A stretch of DNA of 20,988 nucleotides from Firmicutes bacterium UBA5389 (GTDB taxonomy: Bacteria > Bacillota > DTU025). The notes below the pieces were generated by a model. It ran no database searches, was not told the DNA's origin, and saw only the letters and a list, made by a program, of their open reading frames with translations. Shown here piece by piece: positions 1 to 7,428 of this stretch. The DNA is taken from assembly GCA_002409965.1 (NCBI GenBank), contig DHON01000059.1, forward strand, positions 44,093-65,080. Direction: 5' to 3'. The position numbers and the translations under genes were made by a program. Every line of letters begins with the position of its first letter. The stretch's first letter is position 1.

Positions 1-1
1 G

Positions 2-199
2 GCTAACCTCGCAGGCATCAAAGTGGGATTGGTAGTTCCCGAGAACACGAGCCGGACCTGTCCAGCGTGTGGCGTTGTCGACCAAGCCAGCCGCAGGGGG
101 ATTCGCTTTAGGTGCACCGCCTGCGGCCACACAGAGCACGCGGACTCCGTGGGCGCCGCAAACATCGCGAGAGCAATTAGCGGTCTGGCGGCAGCCTAG
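2..199 (+). CDS. tnpB: TnpB (IS200/IS605-type OrfB), C-terminal end, cut by window edge
   Basis: Only the last 65 residues are in the window; the reading frame is open from base 2 to the TAG at 197-199. The fragment carries the C-terminal zinc ribbon of TnpB proteins: a first pair of cysteines in TCPACG, a second pair in CTACGH, then the conserved tail HADSVGAANIARAI. In this family the HADxxGAxNI motif contributes the last RuvC aspartate. TnpB is an RNA-guided endonuclease encoded by IS200/IS605 and IS607-like elements; it cuts next to the element's target motif and helps the element persist. The reading frame is intact here, but whether the upstream part is complete cannot be seen. The gene is followed at once by a structured non-coding stretch and the element's right-end hairpin, as expected for such an element. 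Confidence 0.93.
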   Translation, partial: ANLAGIKVGLVVPENTSRTCPACGVVDQASRRGIRFRCTACGHTEHADSVGAANIARAISGLAAA

Positions 200-382
200 T
201 CTGCCAGGATCGCCGCCTGGCACGGCAACCGCAAGGGAACGTAGCCAGGATGGGCCACTGACTTGGCCCCCATGGCAACATCGATGAGGCCTGGACGGAA
301 ACGGCCTGGGCCAAGATAGTTGCCGACCAGCCTGGGGCGCCCCCCAGGAATCCTCGGACTTCAGTCCGGGGAGGATGTCAAA
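200..382 (+). ncRNA. Probable omegaRNA (reRNA) scaffold region downstream of tnpB
   Basis: The 180 or so bases between the tnpB stop and the element end hold no convincing gene but several stem-loops on the plus strand. These include GCCAGG/CCTGGC just after the stop, GGGCCA/TGGCCC near 252-271, CCTGGGG/CCCCAGG around 330-347, and the terminal hairpin at 350-376. In TnpB elements the guide RNA scaffold is transcribed from this place, and the guide is the genomic sequence just past the right end. The location and structure fit; the exact 5' end is not determined and could lie inside tnpB. If the element ends near 382, the guide would begin around base 382-383, inside the interrupted ABC ATPase gene. 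Confidence 0.6.
350..382 (+). mobile_element. Right end (RE hairpin) of the TnpB-carrying insertion element
   Basis: An imperfect hairpin at 350-376 has an outer stem ATCCTC/GAGGAT, an inner stem GGAC/GTCC, a TTCA loop and an asymmetric GGG bulge. It is followed by GTCAA. Subterminal imperfect hairpins with a short 3' single-stranded tail are the recognition structures of IS200/IS605-family ends. The boundary at about 381-382 is supported because an ABC ATPase reading frame with homology-like character starts immediately afterwards. The left end lies outside the window. Confidence 0.7.
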
Positions 383-685
383 GAGGACGTTCAAAAGATC
401 GCCACTGATGTCTGTTTCATGGCGAATGGAAGCCTCATCCTGAAGGAGGAAATCTCTTCGGTCCAGGACAATTATCTTGAACTGCAAGGGCTTGATGGGT
501 GTGAGGAGCGGTTTCGACCAATGGTTGTGAGGAGATTTCGCAACAGGGCTATTGTCAGACGTGATCCCGAGTTGTCCGAGCTGTTGCTGACCAACCCTAC
601 AGTGGTCTCGCGGGAGCTTTCGCTAGATGATCTGCTGATCGCCTTGATCGAGAGAGGAGCAAGTCATGATTCGGTTGATCTGTAA
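383..685 (+). pseudogene. ABC transporter ATPase, C-terminal remnant interrupted by the TnpB element
   Basis: The frame that emerges from the element reads EDVQKIATDVCFMANGSLIL. This is the typical segment after the H-loop of BcrA-type ABC-2 ATPases, where a histidine is followed by a D/E-rich helix, then the strand 'D..xFM.NG.L'. Walker A, the signature motif, Walker B and the H-loop histidine are all missing, so about two thirds of a normal protein is lost or lies beyond the element. The open frame extends back into the element to base 320, but that part is element sequence. The stop (TAA, 683-685) overlaps the start of the permease at 666, so the pair was once a translationally coupled operon. 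The remnant alone cannot bind ATP. Confidence 0.8.
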
Positions 686-1292
686 GGACGTTCTGTTCAA
701 CAAAACGCACGTTCTGGCAGCATTCGCCTTCTCGCTCATCAGCTGCGTCTTGTTAGCTTGGGAGGAAGCCGATTTCTCATTGATGGCCTTCTACCTTAGC
801 GGTATGCTCATTTTCAACTTCGTTGTCGGAAGAGCGTGCTCGACCGATGAACAGGGGACGACCCTAGGGTACCTGAAAGCCCTGCCAATTGAGAGCAGGG
901 CAATCGTCTCTGGCAAGTTCGTCTCAGCCATCGGTTGCATAGCGCTGGTCTTGCTCGTCTTCTCTGTGGGGAATAGCATAATCCGGGTTCTTGGGAAAGA
1001 AGTTCATCATATCGACCTCAACTGGCTCGCAGTATTGGTGGGCATAGAACTAGTCTATATGGGAGCGTTTCTGTTCATCTATTTCAAATACGGATACGCC
1101 GCCGCCCAGTACACCATATATGTCGTCCTTGTCGGCCTGTTCCTTCTGAAGGTTCTCCTGGGCAGATACCCGCGAATCTTGCAGGATTATCCGTCAGGAT
1201 CGATTGGTTCTGCTGTTCTGGCTATTGGGGTAGTGTCCTTGGCCCTGGCTTGGCGCCTTTCGATCAAGGCATTTGAAAGGAACGAGAGATGA
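666..1292 (+). CDS. ABC-2 type transporter permease
   Basis: This 208-residue protein is almost entirely hydrophobic, with about six membrane segments, and has the organisation of small ABC-2 permeases (PF13346-like, BcrB-type). Segments include an N-terminal helix after the MIRLICKDVLF leader and a cytoplasmic loop with YLKALPIESRAIVSGKF, typical of the 'LPISR..iv.gK' motif of this family. It would pair with the ATPase just upstream, which is now truncated, so the transporter may be non-functional unless another ATPase serves it. GAGAGGAG lies 7 bases before the ATG, which supports this start. It overlaps the ATPase remnant by 20 bases, and its TGA overlaps the next ATG. Confidence 0.82.
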   Translation: MIRLICKDVLFNKTHVLAAFAFSLISCVLLAWEEADFSLMAFYLSGMLIFNFVVGRACSTDEQGTTLGYLKALPIESRAIVSGKFVSAIGCIALVLLVFSVGNSIIRVLGKEVHHIDLNWLAVLVGIELVYMGAFLFIYFKYGYAAAQYTIYVVLVGLFLLKVLLGRYPRILQDYPSGSIGSAVLAIGVVSLALAWRLSIKAFERNER

Positions 1293-1462
1293 AAAGTGGT
1301 TTTCTTGGATTTCTGCTGATAGCCTCTCTCGTGCTCTTCGTGATCATACGGAAGATTGTACTGAGATCGCTGATATACGGGCATTCTCCCTATTGGTGGC
1401 TTGGCGCATTTGTGATTGTGTGCTTGGTGGACCTCAAGATGAATAACTTCTACAGAAGATGA
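1289..1462 (+). CDS. Small two-helix membrane protein, 57 aa, coupled to the ABC permease
   Basis: The ATG at 1289 overlaps the permease stop in an ATGA, which is strong evidence for coupled translation. The product, beginning MKSGFLGFLLIAS and ending NNFYRR, has a hydrophobic segment at residues 4-20 and a second around 37-51, separated by a short basic/aromatic loop (RKIVLRSLIYGHSPYWW). I recognise no family. Its position suggests an accessory subunit or immunity-type partner of the ABC-2 transporter, but this is inference only. Its small size means it is easily missed in automated annotation. Confidence 0.6.
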   Translation: MKSGFLGFLLIASLVLFVIIRKIVLRSLIYGHSPYWWLGAFVIVCLVDLKMNNFYRR

Positions 1463-1836
1463 GCCTGTGTACGGGTCAAGTCCAAAACGTAATGTGGGTG
1501 GAGCTTGTCCATGTCGCCAAGCCTCTTGCGAACCAACTTGGCCACTGCTTGCGGCGTGTTAGGGATGCGTCCCAGCACCTCGGGATCGCCCCCTCCCAGG
1601 GTTGCCTTTGACACGGTAATCTGATCTGAAAGAGCATCAAGGTCGCTTTCGCGATCTGCGTCACCACGCGCGTACGAACCGAAGATGCAGACACTGACTA
1701 CTCCGTGCTTCCGGGCAATGCGGATGAGTCCGGCTCGGCACGCATCACTTCCCAGGGGGCCTTCCCAGGACCCAGTCCCGTGAGGACATGCTGCCAGCCA
1801 CAGAAGGAATGCGCCAGCATCGCGTTGAACAAACAT
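1450..1836 (-). pseudogene. MNT-type nucleotidyltransferase relic
   Basis: Part of the frame is unmistakable. IARKHGVVSVCIFGSYARG, followed by an ESDLD, gives the GS-x10-D-x-D catalytic signature of minimal nucleotidyltransferases (MntA-like antitoxin family). The flanks do not fit. The roughly 50 residues before the motif look unlike the family and have no clear ribosome binding site. After SDLD the expected hydrophobic strand (such as LLVEF) and third acidic residue are absent. The tail instead reads as a different, unrecognised segment (PNTPQAVAKLVRKRLGDMDK). I read this as a rearranged or frameshifted relic; a genuine short fusion protein cannot be excluded. No HEPN partner is adjacent. 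Confidence 0.5.
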
Positions 1837-1893
1837 GACTAGGAAAAGTCTGGCCTCGATTGGGATGGCTGGGCGATTATGTACGAGGGGGAG

Positions 1894-2820
1894 ATGCCTG
1901 TGACCACGAAGAGAGCGAGACGTCTATGGACTATCCTGGCGCTGTTGGTGGCTGTGTCCGTCTGCGCATGGAGGCCTATTGCGGCGACGGCGGCTAGCCC
2001 CGCCGAGCGCGACACCTGCGGCACTATTGCATTCCTCACAGATTGGGGCACTCGCGACTTCTATGTGGGAGCCGCCAAGGGCGTGGCCTATTCGGTGTTC
2101 CCGGAGGCGCGCCTGATCGATATCACCCACGAGATCGAGCCCTACAACATCATGGAAGGCGTGGTAACCCTGCTCCTTGCGGCGAGGGAATTCCCGTCCG
2201 GCACAGTATTCGTCGCAGTTGTCGACCCTGGGGTGGGCACTGAAAGGCGCCCGATAGCTGTCAGGACAGCAGATGGCAGATACTTCGTCGGCCCGGACAA
2301 CGGGATATTCACCATGGTCATGCAGGAGTTCGGAGTCGATGAGGTCCGAACCATAACCAACCGGGCGTTCATGCGCCCCGGGCCCACATCGTACTCGTTC
2401 CATGGGCGCGACATCTTCACGCCTACGGCCGCCAATCTGTCGGCTGGCCGCAAGTTCGCCGAGGTCGGACCCATGGTGGACGATGTGGTTGTGCTCGACA
2501 TCAAAGCGGCGCGCGTTGAGGAAGGAAAGGCATACGGAGAGATCGTGCTGGTTGACCAGTATGGCAACCTGCAGGCGAACATCGGTCGCGACCTCCTGGC
2601 CGAGCTGGGGCTGGGATACGGCGATACAGCCTTGGTGACTGTGGGCGGCAAGACGATTCCCAGCAAGTTCGTGAATACATACGGCGATGTTCCCGAAGGC
2701 GACCACCTGATCTTCATCGCCAGTACAGACTGGGTGGAGATCTCCATCAACATGGACGATGCTAAAGCGGCCTTCGGGGCGCAGATCGGGTCTCCTGTCG
2801 TGATTGAGAAGGCCAGGTAG
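1894..2820 (+). CDS. Exported SAM hydrolase (DUF62 / SAM-dependent chlorinase-fluorinase superfamily)
   Basis: The family hydrolyses S-adenosyl-L-methionine to adenosine and methionine, with halogenases as rare relatives. Conserved segments are easy to see: FLTDWGTRDFYVGAAKG near the start of the mature domain, VDPGVGTERR, FVGPDNGIF, SFHGRDIF and QYGNLQANI. With this start, the Asp111-Arg118-His170 triad matches the Asp-Arg-His set of the hydrolases, including the seven-residue Asp-to-Arg spacing. A typical signal peptide precedes it: basic KRARR, a hydrophobic stretch LWTILALLVAVSVCAW, then an ATAAS cleavage-like site around residue 34. Export is odd for an enzyme whose substrate is cytosolic. 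GAGG lies 5 bases before ATG 1894; GTG 1900 is also plausible, and ATG 1879 has no clear site. The gene is 308 residues, normal length plus the leader. Confidence 0.88.
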   Translation: MPVTTKRARRLWTILALLVAVSVCAWRPIAATAASPAERDTCGTIAFLTDWGTRDFYVGAAKGVAYSVFPEARLIDITHEIEPYNIMEGVVTLLLAAREFPSGTVFVAVVDPGVGTERRPIAVRTADGRYFVGPDNGIFTMVMQEFGVDEVRTITNRAFMRPGPTSYSFHGRDIFTPTAANLSAGRKFAEVGPMVDDVVVLDIKAARVEEGKAYGEIVLVDQYGNLQANIGRDLLAELGLGYGDTALVTVGGKTIPSKFVNTYGDVPEGDHLIFIASTDWVEISINMDDAKAAFGAQIGSPVVIEKAR

Positions 2821-2961
2821 ACATCGGGGCAATGTGGGCCGGGCATGGGTATTGCCAGATCACTTCTATCAGCCGTTATGGAATGGGCCCTGAAAGAGGG
2901 GTTTGTGCGGTGCTCAGTGGAGTTCGAGGCGACGAGTTCTGGGAAGAGGCTGCACAGAAGA

Positions 2962-2990
2962 CGAGGGGGCGGGATGGACCCGCCCCTTCG
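2962..2990. terminator. Strong GC hairpin between convergent genes
   Basis: A 12-pair stem (CGAGGGGGCGGG against CCCGCCCCTTCG, one G-T wobble) with a five-base loop lies between the stop of the SAM hydrolase gene (2820) and the stop of the minus-strand secreted protein (3053). The position between converging genes suggests a bidirectional terminator. No clean T-run follows on either strand, so it is not a textbook intrinsic terminator. Confidence 0.45.
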
Positions 2991-3052
2991 CTGATAGCTA
3001 TGACGAACCGGGCGACTAGATGGAGTTGGTCACCCGGGAACGTGCAGACAGC

Positions 3053-3871
3053 TTATCTGCCCACCTGGATCTGATCGATAGCCACGGCGGCAGGCCCTCC
3101 CTCTGCACGGGGATGCGAGAAGATCTGCAGATACACTGGCGTCCCTTCGCCGATCCAGCCCATGTCGATGAATGCGGGGCTGTCCATGTCCGATACCTGG
3201 AGCGCCACCTTGCCTGGGTACACCTTGAGCCCGACCCACTCGGGCGCTTCCCGCGGCTTGATCGGGAGGTAGCCCTCACTTCCATACTTTTCGGGACCGT
3301 GGGTGTTGATGAACACGACCGAACCCTCGCCCTCATCAGTCGCGCAGGCGATGTGCACCCACACAGTCTGCAGAACCCACACATCGTGGTGCCAGGCAGA
3401 GGCTAGTGTTACCACAAACCCTGTTGTGAGCGCTGGATCGGTCTTGATAAGTACCAGGCCTGGCTGTGTCTCGAACGACCGATCAACGGTGAAAATGGGC
3501 TGCCTGGACTGGATGCCGGTCTTTCCCCATGAGTTGCCGCGGGGCACGTTGACAACGAGTTTTCCCGATTCGAATCTGGCGAACCTCCCGAAGTCGCCTC
3601 CCACCACTGCGACGGGATCCCAGCGGTCGCCTAAGCCGTTTTGAAAACTCTCTACCATCGTTGGCTGAGCGATAGCGAACGGTGACCCGGGAGACGATAC
3701 CTTCGGCATCGCGGGTGCGCCCGAGAACGTGATCGACCTGATCTCGTCTGTGTCATACGTTACCGTAGTGCCATTGTTGAAGACAATGGTCATTGGGGCG
3801 CCGCAGACGATGGAGAGAGGAAAGGACGCGAGTGTAAACGCGAGAATGCACAGAGTCAGAATCCGCTTCAT
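3053..3871 (-). CDS. Secreted protein of unknown function, probable beta-sandwich
   Basis: The product is 272 residues, starting at an ATG with GAGGAGG 6-7 bases upstream; a longer upstream frame to 4048 looks non-coding and overlaps tldE. Residues 1-25 form a clear signal peptide (MKRILTLCILAFTLASF, then SIVCGAP). Next comes a short strand-rich segment (residues 27-50, TIVFNNGTTVTYDTDEI), a Pro/Ser/Ala linker (50-72), and a domain from about residue 72 with many aromatic and glycine residues (GLGDRWDPVAVVGGDFGRF, SGKLVVNVPRGNSWGKTGI). The pattern of short alternating hydrophobic strands resembles a lectin-like beta-sandwich, but I recognise no family and see no catalytic motif. It faces the exported SAM hydrolase tail to tail. 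Confidence 0.72.
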   Translation of the reverse strand: MKRILTLCILAFTLASFPLSIVCGAPMTIVFNNGTTVTYDTDEIRSITFSGAPAMPKVSSPGSPFAIAQPTMVESFQNGLGDRWDPVAVVGGDFGRFARFESGKLVVNVPRGNSWGKTGIQSRQPIFTVDRSFETQPGLVLIKTDPALTTGFVVTLASAWHHDVWVLQTVWVHIACATDEGEGSVVFINTHGPEKYGSEGYLPIKPREAPEWVGLKVYPGKVALQVSDMDSPAFIDMGWIGEGTPVYLQIFSHPRAEGGPAAVAIDQIQVGR

Positions 3872-4007
3872 GAAATCGCCTCCTCGAGTCGGCATGGGCC
3901 GGCAGTGCCGATGAGCGATGATTCTGCATCCGCGCGTCCTTTCCTTCAGTCCTGATGACCGCGATGCCGGAAAATCTCGGACTACCGCTGATCGGGCAGT
4001 ATTCGTT

Positions 4008-5354
4008 CTACTGCTTTCCGGTGACCGAGCACCCGTTGAACTGGACATAAGGAAGCCTCATGTCGGCTATCTCGACTGACTCGCGCGATACGCCGGTTAC
4101 CTGGCGGAGCAGGTCGTAGATATTCCCGGCGATCATCGCTTCCCTGACGGGGCATACGATCTTGCCGGCCTCGATGTAGTATCCGCCCTTGACCACGCCG
4201 GAAAAATCCCCGCTCACCTCGTCTAGGTTTCCGGAGAACCTGTTCACGATGATACCCTTCGAGCATGCAGCTGTCATCTCGTCTAGCGAGCGTTCGCCGG
4301 GGGCGATGGCGAAGTTGGTCGGACCGATAGACGGCGTGTTCTGATCGGTACCTGCGGCGCGCCCGTTCGATACGACTCCGTCCTTTCGGGCCGTGTAGCA
4401 GTTGTAGAGGTAGTGATTGAGCACGCCGTCCTCTATGAGATCGAGACGGTGTGCAGGGACTCCCTCACGGTCGAAGGCTGTTGAGCCGGCGCCTCCGGGG
4501 ATCGATGGATCATCGACAATCGACAGCAGGGGAGACAGAACCTGTGTCCCAAGCATCCCCTTCCACTTGGACCGACCGGTCTGAACATTCTCTGCATCGG
4601 ACGAGAAGGTGATGGGCGAGACGATTAGCTCTGCCCCAGCGTATGGAGCGATGATCACGGTGCCTCTGAAACTGGGTATAGTAGTCGCCCCCAGAGTGGC
4701 GACTACCTTTTCGCCCAGCTTGCGTCCTAGAGCGGCCGGGTCCATGCCGGACATTTGGCTCGACGCGCCCACTTCCATGTCAAAGGAGGACACGGTTTCG
4801 CCATCGCGGGCGAACGCCATGGCCTGGCACACGAATAGGCTGCGTTTTTCGGAGAGGCGGACTCCCCGGGAGTTGGCGATGGCCTTCTCCGAGACCTCTA
4901 TGGTGTACATCGCTGAGTCCAGAGTCACTCTCGGGTCAACGTCGCGTGCCGCCTCCAGCATAAGACGGCCCTGATCGAGCGCGTCTCGGAGAGTTAGCTT
5001 CTCAGCTGACTGATCATAGATGCCGGGTACTGGCTCGGCGGGCGCAGGCTCGGCGAGGGAGTAGTTGGGGTCTTCCGGCGAGGCGTGGGCTATCGCCACG
5101 GCGGCGGAAAGCGCGTTTTCGAGCGACTTGGAGGTGAGAAGGTTTGTAGCTGCGAAACCCAGCCTGACGCCGCCTGATCCGCCGAGTAGCACCCGTATGC
5201 CCACGCCTTCATACGTGTCGCCCTTGGGGACCTGGAGATCGTTCTTTTCGAACATGGCCTCGAGTTTCCTGGCTTTTCTGTAGAATACCTCCGCATCGGC
5301 CGCGCCCATGGCTAGAGCGCGGCGGACTAGATCGTCGCACAGATCGAGATGCAT
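4008..5354 (-). CDS. tldE: TldE/PmbA-like protease subunit
   Basis: This 448-residue protein matches the usual length of TldE (PmbA). TldE is the non-catalytic partner of the TldD/TldE metalloprotease, which trims unfolded or modified peptides and matures some RiPPs such as microcin B17. Recognisable parts are the N-terminal helix (DLVRRALAMGAADAEVFY), the domain around GTVIIAPYAGAELI, the AFDREGVPAHRLDLIEDGVL segment, and the C-terminal YYIEAGKIVCPVREAMIAGN. It lacks the HExxxH zinc motif at the position where TldD has it, as expected for TldE. Two starts are possible: ATG 5354 with AGAGGAGG 9-10 bases upstream, or ATG 5378, which overlaps tldD by 8 bases behind GGAGGG. The shorter form fits the family better. 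Confidence 0.9.
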   Translation of the reverse strand: MHLDLCDDLVRRALAMGAADAEVFYRKARKLEAMFEKNDLQVPKGDTYEGVGIRVLLGGSGGVRLGFAATNLLTSKSLENALSAAVAIAHASPEDPNYSLAEPAPAEPVPGIYDQSAEKLTLRDALDQGRLMLEAARDVDPRVTLDSAMYTIEVSEKAIANSRGVRLSEKRSLFVCQAMAFARDGETVSSFDMEVGASSQMSGMDPAALGRKLGEKVVATLGATTIPSFRGTVIIAPYAGAELIVSPITFSSDAENVQTGRSKWKGMLGTQVLSPLLSIVDDPSIPGGAGSTAFDREGVPAHRLDLIEDGVLNHYLYNCYTARKDGVVSNGRAAGTDQNTPSIGPTNFAIAPGERSLDEMTAACSKGIIVNRFSGNLDEVSGDFSGVVKGGYYIEAGKIVCPVREAMIAGNIYDLLRQVTGVSRESVEIADMRLPYVQFNGCSVTGKQ

Positions 5355-5370
5355 CGAACCATTCCCTCCT

Positions 5371-6750
5371 CTACTCATGGCGCCCTCCGACAGTGACCCG
5401 GCAGCGTAGGTAAGGGCCTCCGGCGTCGACCTTGGCCGGCTGCCACTTGCCGCAATGACCTGCGCCAAGGCCGCAGATGAAGTCTGACGAGACTGCGTCT
5501 ACGCTCTGCAGCACCTCGAAGGCCTGCCCTGAGATGGTTATGCTCTTGACCAGCTCTCCGAGCTTGCCGTGCTTGATGACGTAGCCTTCGGCGACTCCGA
5601 ACATGAACTCGGCTGTGGAGTCGGCTTGCCCGCCGCCAACGCCCATCTCGCGAAGCAGCAGACCATCGTCGATGCCCGCGATCATCTGGTCCAGATCGTC
5701 CTTCCCGGGGAGTACGCATGTGTTTGTCATGCGGATGAGAGGCTCATCACTGTATGTAAAGGCACGTGCGTTGCCGCGCGGTTCGGCCCCAAAGGTTTGG
5801 GCCGACTCGCGGCTGTGCAGGTAGTCGCGGAGTATTCCGCTGTCTATGATGACAGTACGCTGGCCCAGAACGCCTTCGTCGTCAGCAAGGACCATGCCGG
5901 CGGCCCCTGCTATCGTGCCGTCGTCTACCATTGTGACTAGATCAGACGCGACCTTCTGGCCGATCTTGCCCTGGGCTACCGATCCTGCCTGGACGAAGTC
6001 GGCCTCCACTGTGTGTCCGATGGCCTCGTGAGCCAGCACCCCAACGAGCATGGGGTCGAGGATCACGGTGTACTGCCCGCCCCGCACGTACCCTGCGTCG
6101 AGCTTGCGTACGGCCAGGTCTGCGGCATCGTCGGCCGCTTTATCCAGACGGACCTTGCCTAGCAGGTCCTTCCATGAGCCTGTGACCCCCCAGCTCTTGA
6201 TTGCCATCTCGAGTTGGTTGCCTCGGCCTGCAGTGGCTGTCACGTGGAAACTTGGCTTGTTGTCGAGGATGTGGGCCGCCGCCCCATCGCTGGTGACTAT
6301 GTACTTCTCGTCTTCATACTGCAGATATCTGACTGAGCTTGCCACAATCAGTGACGAGCGCTCGCGAACGCGCTTCTCGGCGGCCATGACTACCTGGATC
6401 TTCTCTGCAATGCTGGGCTCGCCCGCTAAGTCATAGTAGACGAACTCTCCCTGGGCGAGTTTGGCGGGGGCCAGGACAACCTTTTCGCGGCGCAGCTCGG
6501 CACCTATGCGCGCTGCCTCCGCCGCCTCGGAAATGGCCTTTCGCAGGCCATCGTGGGTCACATCGGTGGTGGAGACGAATCCCCAGCACCCGTCTACGAG
6601 GCACCTGACTCCGGCGCCTGCGAGGGTTCGTCGCTCCACCCGGGCCAGTCTGCCGTTCTTGGCCTCAATGGACGTCTGTTCACGCTTGTGATACCGGATC
6701 TCGGCGTATTCGGCGGTCTGCGAGATCGCCTCCTTCAGTAGATCGAGCAT
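5371..6750 (-). CDS. tldD: TldD-like zinc metalloprotease subunit
   Basis: The 459-residue product is the catalytic partner of the TldD/TldE protease. The zinc site is complete: HEAIGH at residues 241-246, and a distal cysteine in GAGHCGK at about residue 433. Other family landmarks are FGAEPRGNARAF, the MTNTCVLPG segment, and GGGQADSTAEFMFGVAEGY. The start at ATG 6750 (MLDLLKEAIS) has AAGGTGAT just upstream; an upstream extension of 14 residues is not supported. It is followed directly by tldE (17 bases apart, or overlapping by 8, depending on tldE start), so the two form one operon. The gene sits beside other exporter and maturase genes, but nothing here shows a dedicated peptide substrate. 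Confidence 0.95.
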   Translation of the reverse strand: MLDLLKEAISQTAEYAEIRYHKREQTSIEAKNGRLARVERRTLAGAGVRCLVDGCWGFVSTTDVTHDGLRKAISEAAEAARIGAELRREKVVLAPAKLAQGEFVYYDLAGEPSIAEKIQVVMAAEKRVRERSSLIVASSVRYLQYEDEKYIVTSDGAAAHILDNKPSFHVTATAGRGNQLEMAIKSWGVTGSWKDLLGKVRLDKAADDAADLAVRKLDAGYVRGGQYTVILDPMLVGVLAHEAIGHTVEADFVQAGSVAQGKIGQKVASDLVTMVDDGTIAGAAGMVLADDEGVLGQRTVIIDSGILRDYLHSRESAQTFGAEPRGNARAFTYSDEPLIRMTNTCVLPGKDDLDQMIAGIDDGLLLREMGVGGGQADSTAEFMFGVAEGYVIKHGKLGELVKSITISGQAFEVLQSVDAVSSDFICGLGAGHCGKWQPAKVDAGGPYLRCRVTVGGRHE

Positions 6751-6933
6751 TCCATCACCTTCCCTGTTGGGCTTTGCCGCATTCTCCACCACCAGTAATT
6801 CGCGTTTGGAATGGCTTCACCTCCCGGGTCTGTCTTCCGCCCCGACCTTCTGACGCGAGGCTTTGGCCAATAGCCCAAAACAGTAATCCCGAGCAGCGGA
6901 TCCCATAGGCGACGGCAGTAGGTATTCGCCGCG

Positions 6934-7386
6934 ATGTGGAGAATCAATGTAGTCGGGAAGGGGGATGACGATGTCAGGGCCGGTCTGTTTCGACTGGGAC
7001 GCGTATCGGCGCTGGAAAAGAGGCAAGCCCAGCGGCTCATGTTAATCGATCTGGCTCGGGTCTATGTCGAGCGAGTAGCTTCCCGCGACGATGAGCCGAT
7101 CCGAGTAGCGGCAGCCGCAGTGATCGGGTCGGTTGCGAGGGGAGACTTCAATCCCGCCAGCGACATCGATGTGATCATTGTGTCCGAGGGGTTGCCCGAC
7201 AGCCCTCTTGCCCGGGCGGACTTGCTGTACCGAGATGTCGGTCCCGGAATCGAACCCAAGGCATTCACGCGCGACGAATTCGAGCGTATGGTTGCGAGGA
7301 GGAATCCCCTCGCCATAGCGGCGCTCACCGAAGGGGTCGTCATACTCGATCCGGGCGGAGTGTTTCGAATGCGCCCATCCCATTAG
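6934..7386 (+). CDS. MNT-type nucleotidyltransferase domain protein
   Basis: The protein has up to 150 residues with the catalytic signature GSVARGDFNPASDID (Gly65-Ser66, then Asp77 and Asp79), followed by the strand VIIVSEGL. The third carboxylate is probably Glu107 (GIEPKAFT). The C-terminal AIAALTEGVVILD resembles the end of many minimal nucleotidyltransferases. Family members transfer nucleotides to proteins or small molecules and often act as antitoxins of HEPN RNases. No HEPN gene is adjacent, so this copy is an orphan, or acts on an unlinked partner. The start is uncertain: ATG 6934 has only a weak upstream AGG, and ATG 7039 is an alternative that still keeps the catalytic domain. Confidence 0.78.
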   Translation: MWRINVVGKGDDDVRAGLFRLGRVSALEKRQAQRLMLIDLARVYVERVASRDDEPIRVAAAAVIGSVARGDFNPASDIDVIIVSEGLPDSPLARADLLYRDVGPGIEPKAFTRDEFERMVARRNPLAIAALTEGVVILDPGGVFRMRPSH

Positions 7387-7428
7387 CCTGCCGGGCTTGG
7401 CCACTGCAACCGGAGGAAGGATACGTCT

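Noticed and set aside
69..287. 72-residue plus-strand open frame
   Set aside because: It overlaps the tnpB end in another frame and the structured element end; composition is non-coding.
1894..2820. Chlorinase or fluorinase activity for the DUF62 protein
   Set aside because: The Asp-Arg-His set matches the hydrolases, and nothing visible marks a halogenase.
1924..2832. 302-residue open frame on the minus strand
   Set aside because: It is entirely antisense to the SAM hydrolase gene, whose protein has clear family motifs. Its own translation shows no family pattern.
2962..2990. Classical rho-independent terminator
   Set aside because: The hairpin is strong but no T-run follows on either strand, so it is listed only as a possible terminator.
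3872..4048. 59-residue upstream extension of the secreted protein
   Set aside because: It would overlap the end of tldE, is Ser/Arg-rich, and the downstream ATG has a strong ribosome binding site followed by a signal peptide.
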